Both the position numbers and the translations under genes were made by a program. Shown piece after piece: positions 27,064 through 36,571 of a stretch of DNA of 64,000 nucleotides. This DNA is from Marivibrio halodurans (GTDB lineage: Bacteria; Pseudomonadota; Alphaproteobacteria; UBA8366; Aestuariispiraceae). The stretch covers positions 186,001-250,000 of the forward strand of contig NZ_JAGMWN010000006.1 of assembly GCF_017963645.1 (NCBI RefSeq), given 5' to 3'. The notes below the pieces were generated by a model, which searched no databases, had not been told where the DNA came from, and saw only the letters and a list, made by a program, of their open reading frames with translations. Within the stretch, counting starts at the first letter, position 1; every line of letters begins with the position of its first letter.

Positions 27064-28104
27064 GTGCGCCTTCCTGACCTGTCGTTCGACGCCCTGATCC
27101 ATATCCCCGCGCTTCTCGTCCCCTGGGGCGTGCTCGCCGCGACGTTGGCCGCATTCGCCGCCTGGGCCGGAACCGGCATCGCGCGGCGGCTTTTGCTGGG
27201 CTCCGGGGTCCTGGACCGGCCGAACGCACGTTCCAGCCATGAGGTTCCGACACCGCGCGGCGGCGGGCTCGCGGTGGTTTCGGTCGTGCTGATGCTGCTC
27301 GCGGCGATGACGGGCGCGGCGGCATTCGGCCTCGCGCCGCCGGTGACGCCGGCCATCTGGATGGCGGCCGCGCTGGTGCTGGCCATCGTCTCTTTTCGCG
27401 ACGATGTGCGACCCCTGCCGGCGGGGCTCCGTTTCGGGGTGCAGATCGTGGCGGCGCTGGCGGCCCTGCCGCCGATCCTGGCGATCGGCCCGGTGACGCA
27501 GGGCTGGCTGCCGGTATGGCTCGACGCGACCGTCGCGGTGCTGGCCTGGGTCGCCTTCATCAATTTCTTCAATTTCATGGACGGGATCGACGGCATCGCC
27601 GGGGTCGAGACCGTGGCGATCGGCCTCGGCATCGCGGGCGTCGGCGTCGCCACCGGCCTGTGGGCATGGTTCGGGCCGGGCATGGTGCTGGCGGGGGCGG
27701 CGGCCGGGTTCCTGCTGTGGAACTGGCACCCGGCGCGCATCTTCCTGGGAGATGTCGGCAGCGTGCCGCTGGGCTTCCTGCTGGGGGGGCTGCTGCTGAT
27801 GCTGGCCGCCGCCGGCTTCTGGGCCAGCGCGCTGATCCTGCCGGCCTATTACCTGACGGACGCCGGGCTGACCCTGCTGCGCCGGCTGGCGCGGGGAGAG
27901 CGAATCTGGCAGCCTCACCGCAGTCATTTCTATCAGCGGGCGGCGCGCGCGCGCGGCGACCACGCGGTCGTTTCGAAGGCGGTCGCATTGGCCAATCTGG
28001 GGCTCGTGCTGGCTGCCTGGGCGGCGCTGCTGATGCCGGTCGCCGCGCTGTGCGCGGCGGCGCTGATCGTGGCGGGGATAGTGCTGTGGATGACACGCGC
28101 ATGA
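27064..28104 (+). CDS. Undecaprenyl-phosphate sugar-1-phosphate transferase (WecA/WbpL/WreU-like)
   Basis: 346 residues from a GTG at 27064, with GGAAGGGCGGGG upstream. It is a polytopic membrane protein of the MraY/WecA superfamily. Conserved cytosolic motifs are VLDRPNARSSHEVPTPRGGG, SFRDDVRPLPAG (Mg-binding Asp pair), FINFFNFMDGIDGIAG and HPARIFLGDVGSVPLGF, with the C-terminal HRSHFYQRA loop. It transfers a HexNAc-1-phosphate to undecaprenyl phosphate to start O-antigen or capsule synthesis. The neighbouring 4-reductase and 4,6-dehydratase genes point to QuiNAc-1-P as the substrate. Confidence 0.9.
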   Translation: MRLPDLSFDALIHIPALLVPWGVLAATLAAFAAWAGTGIARRLLLGSGVLDRPNARSSHEVPTPRGGGLAVVSVVLMLLAAMTGAAAFGLAPPVTPAIWMAAALVLAIVSFRDDVRPLPAGLRFGVQIVAALAALPPILAIGPVTQGWLPVWLDATVAVLAWVAFINFFNFMDGIDGIAGVETVAIGLGIAGVGVATGLWAWFGPGMVLAGAAAGFLLWNWHPARIFLGDVGSVPLGFLLGGLLLMLAAAGFWASALILPAYYLTDAGLTLLRRLARGERIWQPHRSHFYQRAARARGDHAVVSKAVALANLGLVLAAWAALLMPVAALCAAALIVAGIVLWMTRA

Positions 28105-29066
28105 GCGACGGGCCCGCGCCCGACCCATCATCCGGCCCCCGGCCCGAAGCCCGGCCCGAACCCCGACATGAAGGGGCGGGGCGGCCGGTCGGGGACGGGC
28201 CGGTGCTGGTGACCGGCGCCGGCGGTTTCGTCGGCCGCGCCGTGGTGCCGGCGCTGGAGCGCGCGGGCTATCGGGTGCGTCCCGTCGGCCGCGCCGAGGT
28301 GGGGGAAATCCATCGCGGCACCGACTGGGGCCCGCATCTGGAGGGGGTGACGGCGGTCGTCCATCTGGCCGCCCGGGTTCATGTCATGCGCGAGCGCGCG
28401 CCCGATCCGGCCGCCGCCTTCCGGGAAGTCAATCTCTACGGCACCGCCGGGCTCATCGCCCAAGCGCGTGAAGCCGGGGTCCGCCGCTTCGTTTTCATGA
28501 GCAGCATCAAGGTCCTGGGCGACCGGGGGCGGAACCTCGACCCCCATGCCGAACCGATGCCGGAAGACCCCTATGCCGTCAGTAAGATCGAGGCGGAATT
28601 GGCGCTGCGCGACCTGAAGGGCCCCGACATGGATGCCGTCGTGCTGCGTCCGCCGCTGGTCCATGGGCCCGGCGTCGGCGGGAACTTCGCGCGCCTGATG
28701 CGGCTGGTGGCGCGGGGCCTGCCGTTGCCGCTGGCCTCGGTCGACAATGCGCGTTCGCTGATCCAGGTGGAGAATCTGGCCGACGCGGTGCGTCACGCGC
28801 TCGCCTGCCGGCCGGATACCTATCATCCGAAGGACGAACGGGACCTCTCGACCCCGGAATTGCTGCACTATCTCGCCCAGGCGATGGATCGTCCGGCGCG
28901 GCTCTTCCCCATGCCGGTCTGGGCATTGAAGGCGGCGGGCCTCGCCACCGGCCGCTATCCGGAGATCGAACGGCTGGTCCACAGCCTGACCGTCGACGGC
29001 GAGATGGACGGCTGGCGCCCCCCGCTCGACACGGAAGAGGGGCTGCGCCGCACCGTCGCGGGCTGA
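28101..29066 (+). CDS. NAD-dependent epimerase/dehydratase, probable UDP-4-keto-QuiNAc 4-reductase (WbpV/WreQ-like)
   Basis: 321 residues; the ATG overlaps the upstream stop by 4 bp. The first 30 residues are a Pro/Arg/Glu-rich leader with short repeats and may be dispensable. An extended SDR domain follows: VLVTGAGGFVGRAV, SSIKVLGDRG (active-site serine), and DPYAVSKIEAEL with the YxxxK catalytic pair. The SSIKV then DPY-SK arrangement resembles the reductases that form UDP-QuiNAc. A simple UDP-glucose 4-epimerase role cannot be excluded from sequence. Confidence 0.86.
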   Translation: MSDGPAPDPSSGPRPEARPEPRHEGAGRPVGDGPVLVTGAGGFVGRAVVPALERAGYRVRPVGRAEVGEIHRGTDWGPHLEGVTAVVHLAARVHVMRERAPDPAAAFREVNLYGTAGLIAQAREAGVRRFVFMSSIKVLGDRGRNLDPHAEPMPEDPYAVSKIEAELALRDLKGPDMDAVVLRPPLVHGPGVGGNFARLMRLVARGLPLPLASVDNARSLIQVENLADAVRHALACRPDTYHPKDERDLSTPELLHYLAQAMDRPARLFPMPVWALKAAGLATGRYPEIERLVHSLTVDGEMDGWRPPLDTEEGLRRTVAG

Positions 29067-29130
29067 ATGCGGCGGGGCCTCGCGCCGCCCGTCGCTTGCG
29101 CCTGTTTCATCGCGGGATTAAACAGCAGGC

Positions 29131-31167
29131 ATGAAACGGATCGCGCTTCCCGCATTCCTCCGCGTCCGCCGCGCGCGCGTCGCCTTCCTGCACGACGTGG
29201 CGATGGCGGCGATATCCTTTCCCTTGGCGCTTTATCTGCGCCTCGGCGAATCGACGGGCTATATCGCGGCGGATTATCTGTGGGAGGGAACGGCGCTGTT
29301 CGCGCTGTGCGCCGCGATCGCCTTCTCCACGGTGCCGATGTATCGCGGCATCTGGCGCTATGCCTCGCTGAACGACCTGGTGGCGATCACCAAGGCGGTG
29401 ACGCTGGCGATACTGCTGTTCGTGCCGCTGCTGTTCCTGCTGACGCGGTTGGAGCTGGTGCCGCGCTCCGTCCCGGTGATCCAGTGGTTCCTGGTCATCG
29501 CCATGCTGGGGGGGCCACGTTTCCTTTATCGCGTGATGAAGGACCGGCATTTCGAGAACGTGCTGGCCAAGCAGGCGCGCCGCCGCGTACCGGTGCTGCT
29601 GGTCGGGGCGGCGGACGAGGCGGAGCTTTTCATCCGCGAGCAGCAGCGCGACGCGGGCGCGCCCTATATCGCCGTCGGCATCATCGACGAGAAGGGCGGG
29701 CGTGTCGGCCGGGAAATCCACGGCGTGCCGGTTCTGGGCACGGTGGACGCGCTGGACGGCCTGCTGGAGAAGCGCCGCTGGCGGGGCGAACCGCCGGAGC
29801 GCCTGATCCTGACCCGCGAGCGGATGGACGGCGCCACCGTGCGGCGGCTGCTGGAGATCGGGGAGGCGCACGGCCTCTCTCTCTCCCGGTTGCCGAAGCT
29901 GTCCGAACTTAAGAGCGGGCTGGAGCGGGAGCGTTCCGCCATCCGCCCGATCGCGGTGGAGGATCTGCTGGGCCGGCCGCAGACCCCGCTCGACCGCGCG
30001 GCGATGCGCGCGCTGGTCGCGGGGCGCCGGGTCCTGGTGACCGGGGCCGGGGGGACGATCGGCTCCGAACTGGTGCGCCAGATCGTCGCCTTCGGTCCGG
30101 CGGAGATCGTGCTGCTCGACGCATCGGAATACCAACTCTACCTGATCGACCTGGAAATCCGCGAGCGCGCGCTGGACCTCAAGCGCACGGCGATCCTGGG
30201 CGATATCCGCGATCGCGGGCGGATCGACGACGTCATGCTGCGATTCCGCCCGCAACTCGTTTTCCATGCCGCCGCCCTGAAGCACGTCCCGATGGTCGAG
30301 GACAATCCGCTGGAAGGCTTGCTGACCAATGTCGTCGGCAGCCGCATCGTCGCCGATGCCTGCCGCAAGGCCGGGGTCGACTGCATGGTGCAGATCTCAA
30401 CCGACAAGGTGGTCAATCCCAGCAATGTCATGGGCGCGACGAAACGTCTGGCGGAAGCCTATATCCAGGCCCTCGACCCGGTCAGCCGGGCGGCGGGGGA
30501 GACGCGCTACGTCGTGGTGCGTTTCGGCAATGTGCTGGGCTCGACCGGCTCGGTGGTGCCGTTGTTCCAGCGCCAACTCGCCGCCGGGGGGCCGCTGACC
30601 GTCACCCATCCGGAGGTGACGCGCTATTTCATGACCGTGCGCGAGGCGGTGGAGTTGGTGCTCCAGGCCTCCGTCGTCGGCACCGAGGATTCGGAGGCGG
30701 CGGGCCGCATCTTCGTCCTCGACATGGGCGATCCGGTGAAGGTCGTCGATCTCGCCCGTCAGATGATCCATCTGGCCGGGCTGGAGCCCGACCGCGATAT
30801 CCGGATCGAATTCACCGGCCTGCGCCCGGGCGAGAAGCTCTATGAGGAACTGCTGCACGATCAGGAATCGCGCCTGCCGACCCGGGCGCCGGGCATGACG
30901 CTCGCCGCGCCGCGCGCGGGCGATCTGACGGCGCTGTCCGAGTCGCTGGACCGGCTGGAAACCTTGGCGCGCGGGCGACGCCGACGCGCGGCGCTGGACC
31001 ATCTCACGGCCCTGGTGCCGGAGTACGAGCCCGACCCCGGCACGCTCGCCCGGGCGGACGCCTCGGCGGCGCTTTCTGACGGAGGCACGGCGGGCGGCGC
31101 CACCGACGGGCTGGACCCGGCGGGTCCGATCGCCGATAACGCGCCCACGACCCGGGTCGCGGAGTAG
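29131..31167 (+). CDS. Membrane-anchored UDP-GlcNAc 4,6-dehydratase (WbpM/CapD/WreV family)
   Basis: 678 residues, the long form of the family. Four membrane helices (about 15-120) precede a CoA-binding-like domain (about 150-290) and the SDR domain, with VTGAGGTIGSELVRQI near 300 and DIRDR, HAAALKHVPMVEDNP and QISTDKVVNPSNVMGATKR after it. Tyr of the usual YxxxK is replaced by Met (MGATK), which is normal for WbpM-type enzymes and not a defect. It converts UDP-GlcNAc to the 4-keto-6-deoxy sugar at the inner membrane. The C-terminal tail of about 60 residues is low-complexity. It completes the cassette 27064-31167. Confidence 0.92.
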   Translation: MKRIALPAFLRVRRARVAFLHDVAMAAISFPLALYLRLGESTGYIAADYLWEGTALFALCAAIAFSTVPMYRGIWRYASLNDLVAITKAVTLAILLFVPLLFLLTRLELVPRSVPVIQWFLVIAMLGGPRFLYRVMKDRHFENVLAKQARRRVPVLLVGAADEAELFIREQQRDAGAPYIAVGIIDEKGGRVGREIHGVPVLGTVDALDGLLEKRRWRGEPPERLILTRERMDGATVRRLLEIGEAHGLSLSRLPKLSELKSGLERERSAIRPIAVEDLLGRPQTPLDRAAMRALVAGRRVLVTGAGGTIGSELVRQIVAFGPAEIVLLDASEYQLYLIDLEIRERALDLKRTAILGDIRDRGRIDDVMLRFRPQLVFHAAALKHVPMVEDNPLEGLLTNVVGSRIVADACRKAGVDCMVQISTDKVVNPSNVMGATKRLAEAYIQALDPVSRAAGETRYVVVRFGNVLGSTGSVVPLFQRQLAAGGPLTVTHPEVTRYFMTVREAVELVLQASVVGTEDSEAAGRIFVLDMGDPVKVVDLARQMIHLAGLEPDRDIRIEFTGLRPGEKLYEELLHDQESRLPTRAPGMTLAAPRAGDLTALSESLDRLETLARGRRRRAALDHLTALVPEYEPDPGTLARADASAALSDGGTAGGATDGLDPAGPIADNAPTTRVAE

Positions 31168-31190
31168 GAGTAGCGGCGTCGCCGACACCG

Positions 31191-31238
31191 ACGCGAGACG
31201 ACACCTACGCGAGACGACACCTACGCGAGACGACACCG
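31191..31238. repeat. 16-bp tandem array, three copies, upstream of purH
   Basis: The unit ACGCGAGACGACACCT is present at 31191-31206 and 31207-31222, and again at 31223-31238 with only the last base changed. The array lies in the 113-base spacer before purH. Confidence 0.9.
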
Positions 31239-31280
31239 GGGCGCATCGGATTCGTCTAGGATGAAGGAAGAAGCGACACC

Positions 31281-32837
31281 ATGGCCGACCAGCCGATAGC
31301 GCGTGCCCTGATCTCGGTTTCCGACAAGACCGGCCTTATCGAGTTCGCCAAGGGATTGGCGCGCCACAAGGTACGGATTCTCTCGACCGGCGGTTCCGCC
31401 AAGGCCTTGAAGGAGGCCGGCATCGCGGTGACCGAGGTCTCCGACCATACCGGGTTCCCGGAAATCATGGACGGCCGGGTGAAGACCCTACATCCGACCA
31501 TCCATGGCGGCGTGCTGGCCAAGCGCGACGACAACAAGCACCGCATGGCGATGGAGACCCACGGCATCGATCCGATCGACATGGTGGTGGTCAATCTCTA
31601 CCCGTTCGTGGAGACGGTCGCCTCCGGCAAGGGCTATGACGACTGTATCGAGAATATCGATATCGGCGGCCCGGCCCTGATCCGCGCGGCGGCGAAGAAC
31701 CATGCCAACGTCACCGTTGTGACCGACCCGGCGGAATACGGCTCCGTGCTGGAAGCGATGGACGCAAATGGCGGCGCGACGACGGGCGAGTTGCGCGGCT
31801 TCCTGGCGCGCGAGGCCTATGCCCGCACGGCGGCCTATGACAGCGCCATCAGCGATTGGCTGGCCGAGCAGCAGGGCGAGGAATGGCCGAAGCGCATCAC
31901 CGTCGCCTCGCGCCGGAAATCCGTGCTGCGCTATGGCGAGAACCCGCATCAGAAGGCCGCGATCTATTACCGCGCCGGCGACCGCCGGAAGGGTGTCGCC
32001 CGGGCGGAGCAGATCCAGGGCAAGGAACTCAGCTTCAACAATCTGAACGACGCCGACGCGGCCTTCGAACTGGTGTCGGAGTTCAAGGAGCCGACCGTCG
32101 TCATCGTCAAGCATGCCAATCCCTGCGGCGTCGCCAGCGCGGAAAAGCTGGTGGAGGCATGGGAGCCGGCGCTGACCTGCGATCCGGTCTCGGCCTTCGG
32201 CGGCATCGTGGCGGTCAACCGGCCGCTCGACGCCAAGACGGCGGAGAAGCTGACCGAGCTGTTCCTGGAGGTCGTCGTCGCCCCGGAGGTAAGCGAGGAG
32301 GCGCAGGCCGTCCTCAAGGCCAAGCAGAATCTGCGCGTTCTGGCCACCGGCGGCATGCCCGACCCGGCGGACGCGGGCACGATCGTGCGCTCGATCTCCG
32401 GCGGTCTGCTGATTCAGGGGCGCGATAATGGGGTGCTGGCCGACTCCGACCTCAAGGTCGTGACCAAGCGCGCGCCGAGCGACGAGGAGATGCGCGACAT
32501 GCTGTTCGCCTGGCGGGTCGCCAAGCACGTGAAGTCGAACGCCATCGTCTATGCTCGGGGCAACGCCACCGTCGGGATCGGCGCGGGCCAGATGAGCCGG
32601 GTCGATTCCGCGCGCATCGCCGCCTCGAAATCCGCCGATCAGCAGGGGACGGCCGGCAGCGTCGTTGCCTCCGACGCCTTCTTCCCCTTCGCGGACGGGC
32701 TGATGACGGCCGTCGGCGCGGGCGCCACGGCGGCGATACAGCCGGGCGGCTCCATGCGCGACGAGGAGGTGATCAAGGCCGCCGACGACGCCGGCATCGC
32801 CATGGTCTTCACCGGCATGCGGCATTTCCGGCACTGA
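31281..32837 (+). CDS. purH: Bifunctional AICAR transformylase/IMP cyclohydrolase
   Basis: 518 residues; GGAAG lies upstream of the ATG. The N-terminal IMP cyclohydrolase domain (about 1-195) starts [20 protein letters not shown] and includes STGGSAKAL and [14 protein letters not shown]. The C-terminal transformylase domain begins [12 protein letters not shown] and carries the catalytic Lys-His in VKHANPCG. It performs the last two steps of de novo IMP synthesis. The C-terminus [12 protein letters not shown] is the family ending. Confidence 0.98.
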   Translation: MADQPIARALISVSDKTGLIEFAKGLARHKVRILSTGGSAKALKEAGIAVTEVSDHTGFPEIMDGRVKTLHPTIHGGVLAKRDDNKHRMAMETHGIDPIDMVVVNLYPFVETVASGKGYDDCIENIDIGGPALIRAAAKNHANVTVVTDPAEYGSVLEAMDANGGATTGELRGFLAREAYARTAAYDSAISDWLAEQQGEEWPKRITVASRRKSVLRYGENPHQKAAIYYRAGDRRKGVARAEQIQGKELSFNNLNDADAAFELVSEFKEPTVVIVKHANPCGVASAEKLVEAWEPALTCDPVSAFGGIVAVNRPLDAKTAEKLTELFLEVVVAPEVSEEAQAVLKAKQNLRVLATGGMPDPADAGTIVRSISGGLLIQGRDNGVLADSDLKVVTKRAPSDEEMRDMLFAWRVAKHVKSNAIVYARGNATVGIGAGQMSRVDSARIAASKSADQQGTAGSVVASDAFFPFADGLMTAVGAGATAAIQPGGSMRDEEVIKAADDAGIAMVFTGMRHFRH

Positions 32838-32871
32838 TCGGGGGAACCGGGGGAGGCGCGAAGGGTCGTCT

Positions 32872-32901
32872 AGAGCATGCCATATGATATCGGCATGCTC
32901 T
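32872..32901. repeat. Perfect 10-bp inverted repeat between convergent purH and ubiH-like gene
   Basis: AGAGCATGCC and GGCATGCTCT flank a 10-base A/T-rich loop. The hairpin lies between two converging genes, where a bidirectional terminator would be useful, but no T-run follows on either side. AGAGCATG-type palindromes are frequent dispersed intergenic repeats in alphaproteobacteria, so a REP-like identity is as likely. Confidence 0.7.
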
Positions 32902-34201
32902 AAAGCGCCTCGCCCCGCACCAGCCGCGGCAGATCGCCGACCAGCCCCATGGCATGGCGCATCAGGAAGCGCTTCGCCGGCGGCGTGCGGTTGACGGCCG
33001 CGAGACCCAGGTCGCGCGCCGCGCGCAGGGGCGCGGAGTCGTTCGAGAACAGGCGCGTCAGCCCGTCCGTCACGGCGGCCAGCAGCACATTGTCGAAACG
33101 CCGCCAGCGTTCATAACCCGCCAGCACGTCCAACGCCCCGATATCCAGGCCCAGGCGGCGCGCATCCACCAGCACTTCCGCCATCGCCGCCACGTCGCGC
33201 AGCCCCATATTGAGGCCCTGGCCCGCGATCGGGTGGATCGCATGCGCCGCGTCGCCGATCAGCGCGAAGCGATGCGCCACATAGCGTTCCGCATGGCCGA
33301 GGCTGAGCGGATAGGAGAAGCGCGGGCCCACCAGCTCGATATCGCCCAGCCAATCGCCGAAGCGGCGCGATAGCTCGGCCATGAAATCCGCCTCGTCCAT
33401 GGCGAGATAGCGTTCCGCCAGATCGGCCCGTTCCGACCAGACGACGTTGGAGCGATTGCCGGTCATCGGCAGCATGGCGAAGGGCCCGCCGGGCAGGAAC
33501 AGCTCGACCGCCGTGCCCCGATGATCGCGCGCATGGCGCACGGTGCACACGATCGACACCTGGTCATAGCGCCAACCGGTGACGCGGATGCCCGCCGCCT
33601 CGCGCTGGCGGGAGAACTTGCCGTCGGCCGCGATGGCGAGATTGGCGTCGATCCGCCGCCCGTCATTCAAATGGGCACTCGCCAAACCGGCATTGGCCCG
33701 TCCGGCATTGGCTGGGCCGGCATCGGACTGGGCGGCATCGAATCGCTCGCCGGGGCGTTCGATCCGCTCCACCGAAGCCGGCGCGATAAGACGCAGCCGT
33801 CCGGTTTCCGCCGCGACCTCCTCGGCCAGCGCATGCAGCCCCTGGCGAATGACCCGGTTCTCCAGGATCCAGCCGAAGGGCTCGTCGCCGACCGCGCGGT
33901 GATCATAATGCAGGAAGAGGGGGGAGACCCCGCGCAGCGGATGACCGTCCGCCACCCGGATATCGTGGATCGGGGAGGCCTCCGCCGCGATGCGCGGCCA
34001 CAGGCCGATTCCGTCGAACACCCGCTTCGAGCCAAGCGCGATCGCCGAGGCGCGCCCGTCATAGTCCAGCGCCGCGACCTCCGCCGGCGTCTCCCGGTCG
34101 ACCACGGCGACCGACAGCCCGGCGCGCGCCAACGCCACGGCGAGCGTCAGCCCCACCATGCCGCCACCGGCGAACACAACCTCGACCCGGTCCTCCGTCA
34201 C
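32900..34201 (-). CDS. FAD-dependent ubiquinone biosynthesis hydroxylase (UbiH/UbiF/VisC family)
   Basis: 433 residues from a GTG at 34201, supported by GGGAGGTGA at 34206-34214. The FAD dinucleotide motif is FAGGGMVGLTLAVALARAG, the ADG motif is IAADGKFSRQREAAG, and the second FAD motif is IGDAAHAIHPIAGQGLNMGLRD. It hydroxylates the quinone ring in ubiquinone synthesis at the membrane surface. Which ring position is modified cannot be read from sequence. A run of four 15-bp repeats (33682-33741) inserts an Ala/Gly/Asn-rich stretch before the ADG domain. The A/T-rich leader shared with glnK begins just upstream. Confidence 0.9.
   Translation of the reverse strand: MTEDRVEVVFAGGGMVGLTLAVALARAGLSVAVVDRETPAEVAALDYDGRASAIALGSKRVFDGIGLWPRIAAEASPIHDIRVADGHPLRGVSPLFLHYDHRAVGDEPFGWILENRVIRQGLHALAEEVAAETGRLRLIAPASVERIERPGERFDAAQSDAGPANAGRANAGLASAHLNDGRRIDANLAIAADGKFSRQREAAGIRVTGWRYDQVSIVCTVRHARDHRGTAVELFLPGGPFAMLPMTGNRSNVVWSERADLAERYLAMDEADFMAELSRRFGDWLGDIELVGPRFSYPLSLGHAERYVAHRFALIGDAAHAIHPIAGQGLNMGLRDVAAMAEVLVDARRLGLDIGALDVLAGYERWRRFDNVLLAAVTDGLTRLFSNDSAPLRAARDLGLAAVNRTPPAKRFLMRHAMGLVGDLPRLVRGEAL
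33682..33741 (-). repeat. 15-bp in-frame tandem repeat inside the ubiquinone hydroxylase gene
   Basis: Four adjacent 15-bp units (33682-33696, 33697-33711, 33712-33726, 33727-33741) share a CCGGCATYGG core and encode Asp/Asn-Ala-Gly-type pentapeptides. The length keeps the frame. The encoded stretch lies in a surface-loop position between conserved motifs. Confidence 0.8.
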
Positions 34202-35012
<811 letters not shown>

Positions 35013-35026
35013 GGAGGGTCCTTCAG

Positions 35027-36364
35027 ATGAAATCCATGCTTTCCATGACCGCGCTCAAGCGGGTCCTGCTGCTTGGCGGCGGCACGGGCTCGGTCGCGCT
35101 GATGGCGACGCCGGCGCTGGCCGCCCCGTCGCTCGAATCGCAGTACATCTTCAACACGCTCTCCTTCCTGATGCACGGCTTCCTGGTCATGCTGATGGCC
35201 GCCGGCTTCGCGATGCTGGAGGCGGGCCTGGTGCGCTCCAAGAACACGGCCGCGCAGTGCCTGAAGAACATCGTCCTCTATTCCATCGCCGGCATCATGT
35301 TCTACGTGCTCGGCTATGACATGCTCTATGGCGGAGCGAGCCCGTATTTCGGCGGCTTCACCTTCTTCTGGAGCGCGGGCGAGGTTCCCGCGGCCGAGAT
35401 CCTGGAAGGTGGCGAGTATTCCGCCGGGTCCGACTGGTTCTTCCAGATGGTGTTCGTGGCGGCCACCGCCTCGATCGTGTCCGGGGCCGTGGCGGAGCGC
35501 GCGAAGCTCTGGAGCTTCTTCCTCTTCGTCGTCGTGCTGACCGCGCTGATCTACCCGATCCAGGGTTCCTGGAGCTGGGGTGGCGGCTGGCTCAGCGAGA
35601 TGGGCTTCTCCGACTTCGCGGGCTCGACGATCGTGCACTCGGTCGGTGGCTGGGCCGCGCTGGCGGGCTGTCTCGTGATCGGCGCGCGCAAGGGCAAGTA
35701 CGGCTCCGACGGCAAGATCAACCCGATGCCGGGCGCGAACCTGCCGCTGGCCACGCTGGGTACCTTCGTCCTGTGGTTCGGTTGGTTCGGCTTCAATGGC
35801 GGCTCGCAGCTCGCCATGGGCACGATGGCCGACGTCAGCGATATCGGCACGATCTACATCAACACCAACCTGGCCGCGGCCGGGGGCGTGGTCGTCGCCT
35901 GCATCCTGACGCAGATCCTCTACAAGAAGATCGACCTGACCATGGCGCTCAACGGCGCGCTGGCCGGCCTCGTCTCGATCACGGCCGAGCCGCTGGCCCC
36001 GACGCCCGGCCTCGCCATCATCATCGGCGCGATCGGCGGCGTGATCGTGGTCTTCGCGGTGCCGCTGCTCGACAAGCTGAAGGTCGACGACGTCGTCGGC
36101 GCGATCCCGGTTCACCTGTTCGCGGGTATCTGGGGCACGCTGGCGGTGCCGCTGTCGAACGACGGCGCATCCTTCGGCTCGCAGATCGTCGGTATCGTCG
36201 CGGTCGGCGTCTTCACCTTCGTCGCCAGCCTCGTCGTCTGGTTCATCATCAAGGCCATCATCGGCGTGCGCGTCGATGAGGAATCCGAGATGGAGGGCCT
36301 CGACAAGGCCGATTGCGGCATGGAGGCCTATCCGGAATTCGGGACCGGTTCGCAGCGGATGTAA
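35027..36364 (+). CDS. amtB: Ammonium transporter
   Basis: 445 residues from the ATG at 35027, with GAGGAGGG upstream; an in-frame ATG at 35009 lies before the ribosome-binding site. A cleavable signal (ending ATPALAAP, about residue 33) precedes 11 membrane helices. The twin pore histidines are in STIVHSVGGWAAL and IPVHLFAGIWGT. The conserved Asp is within the AAGFAMLEAGLVRSKN to IVLYSIAGIMFY part of the fold. It conducts ammonia/ammonium across the inner membrane and is blocked by GlnK when nitrogen is plentiful. Confidence 0.97.
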   Translation: MKSMLSMTALKRVLLLGGGTGSVALMATPALAAPSLESQYIFNTLSFLMHGFLVMLMAAGFAMLEAGLVRSKNTAAQCLKNIVLYSIAGIMFYVLGYDMLYGGASPYFGGFTFFWSAGEVPAAEILEGGEYSAGSDWFFQMVFVAATASIVSGAVAERAKLWSFFLFVVVLTALIYPIQGSWSWGGGWLSEMGFSDFAGSTIVHSVGGWAALAGCLVIGARKGKYGSDGKINPMPGANLPLATLGTFVLWFGWFGFNGGSQLAMGTMADVSDIGTIYINTNLAAAGGVVVACILTQILYKKIDLTMALNGALAGLVSITAEPLAPTPGLAIIIGAIGGVIVVFAVPLLDKLKVDDVVGAIPVHLFAGIWGTLAVPLSNDGASFGSQIVGIVAVGVFTFVASLVVWFIIKAIIGVRVDEESEMEGLDKADCGMEAYPEFGTGSQRM

Positions 36365-36420
36365 TACCTTCCGCGCAACGAGAAACCGGAACCCCGTAAA
36401 GGTTCCACCCCGCAAACTTC

Positions 36421-36455
36421 GCCCGGAGGGCTCGTCCCTCCGGGCTTTTTCTTTT
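36421..36455 (+). terminator. Rho-independent terminator after amtB
   Basis: A 10-bp G/C stem (GCCCGGAGGG with CCCTCCGGGC), 5-base loop, then TTTTTCTTTT. It lies 57 bases after the amtB stop. Confidence 0.95.
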
Positions 36456-36571
36456 CAGATGCCGGTTTCGGTCATCCCGCCCCAATCCTCTCCGGCGCGC
36501 GATCGCTTGCACGGCCGGGGCGAACCCGGCATAGCTTCCCCGATCCTCGAACAAGGGAACGCGGGCCGGTC

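Noticed and set aside
26065-28131. 688-codon minus-strand ORF opposite the regulator and transferase genes
   Set aside because: It crosses a clear operator/promoter region and two intact genes on the other strand, and its product is a His/Arg/Gln-rich shadow.
29107-30285. 392-codon minus-strand ORF opposite the 4,6-dehydratase gene
   Set aside because: Antisense shadow rich in Arg/His/Gln; the plus-strand gene has all family motifs.
30460-30480. Loss of the catalytic tyrosine (MGATK) as a sign of an inactive dehydratase
   Set aside because: Met at this position is normal for WbpM/FlaA1-type 4,6-dehydratases.
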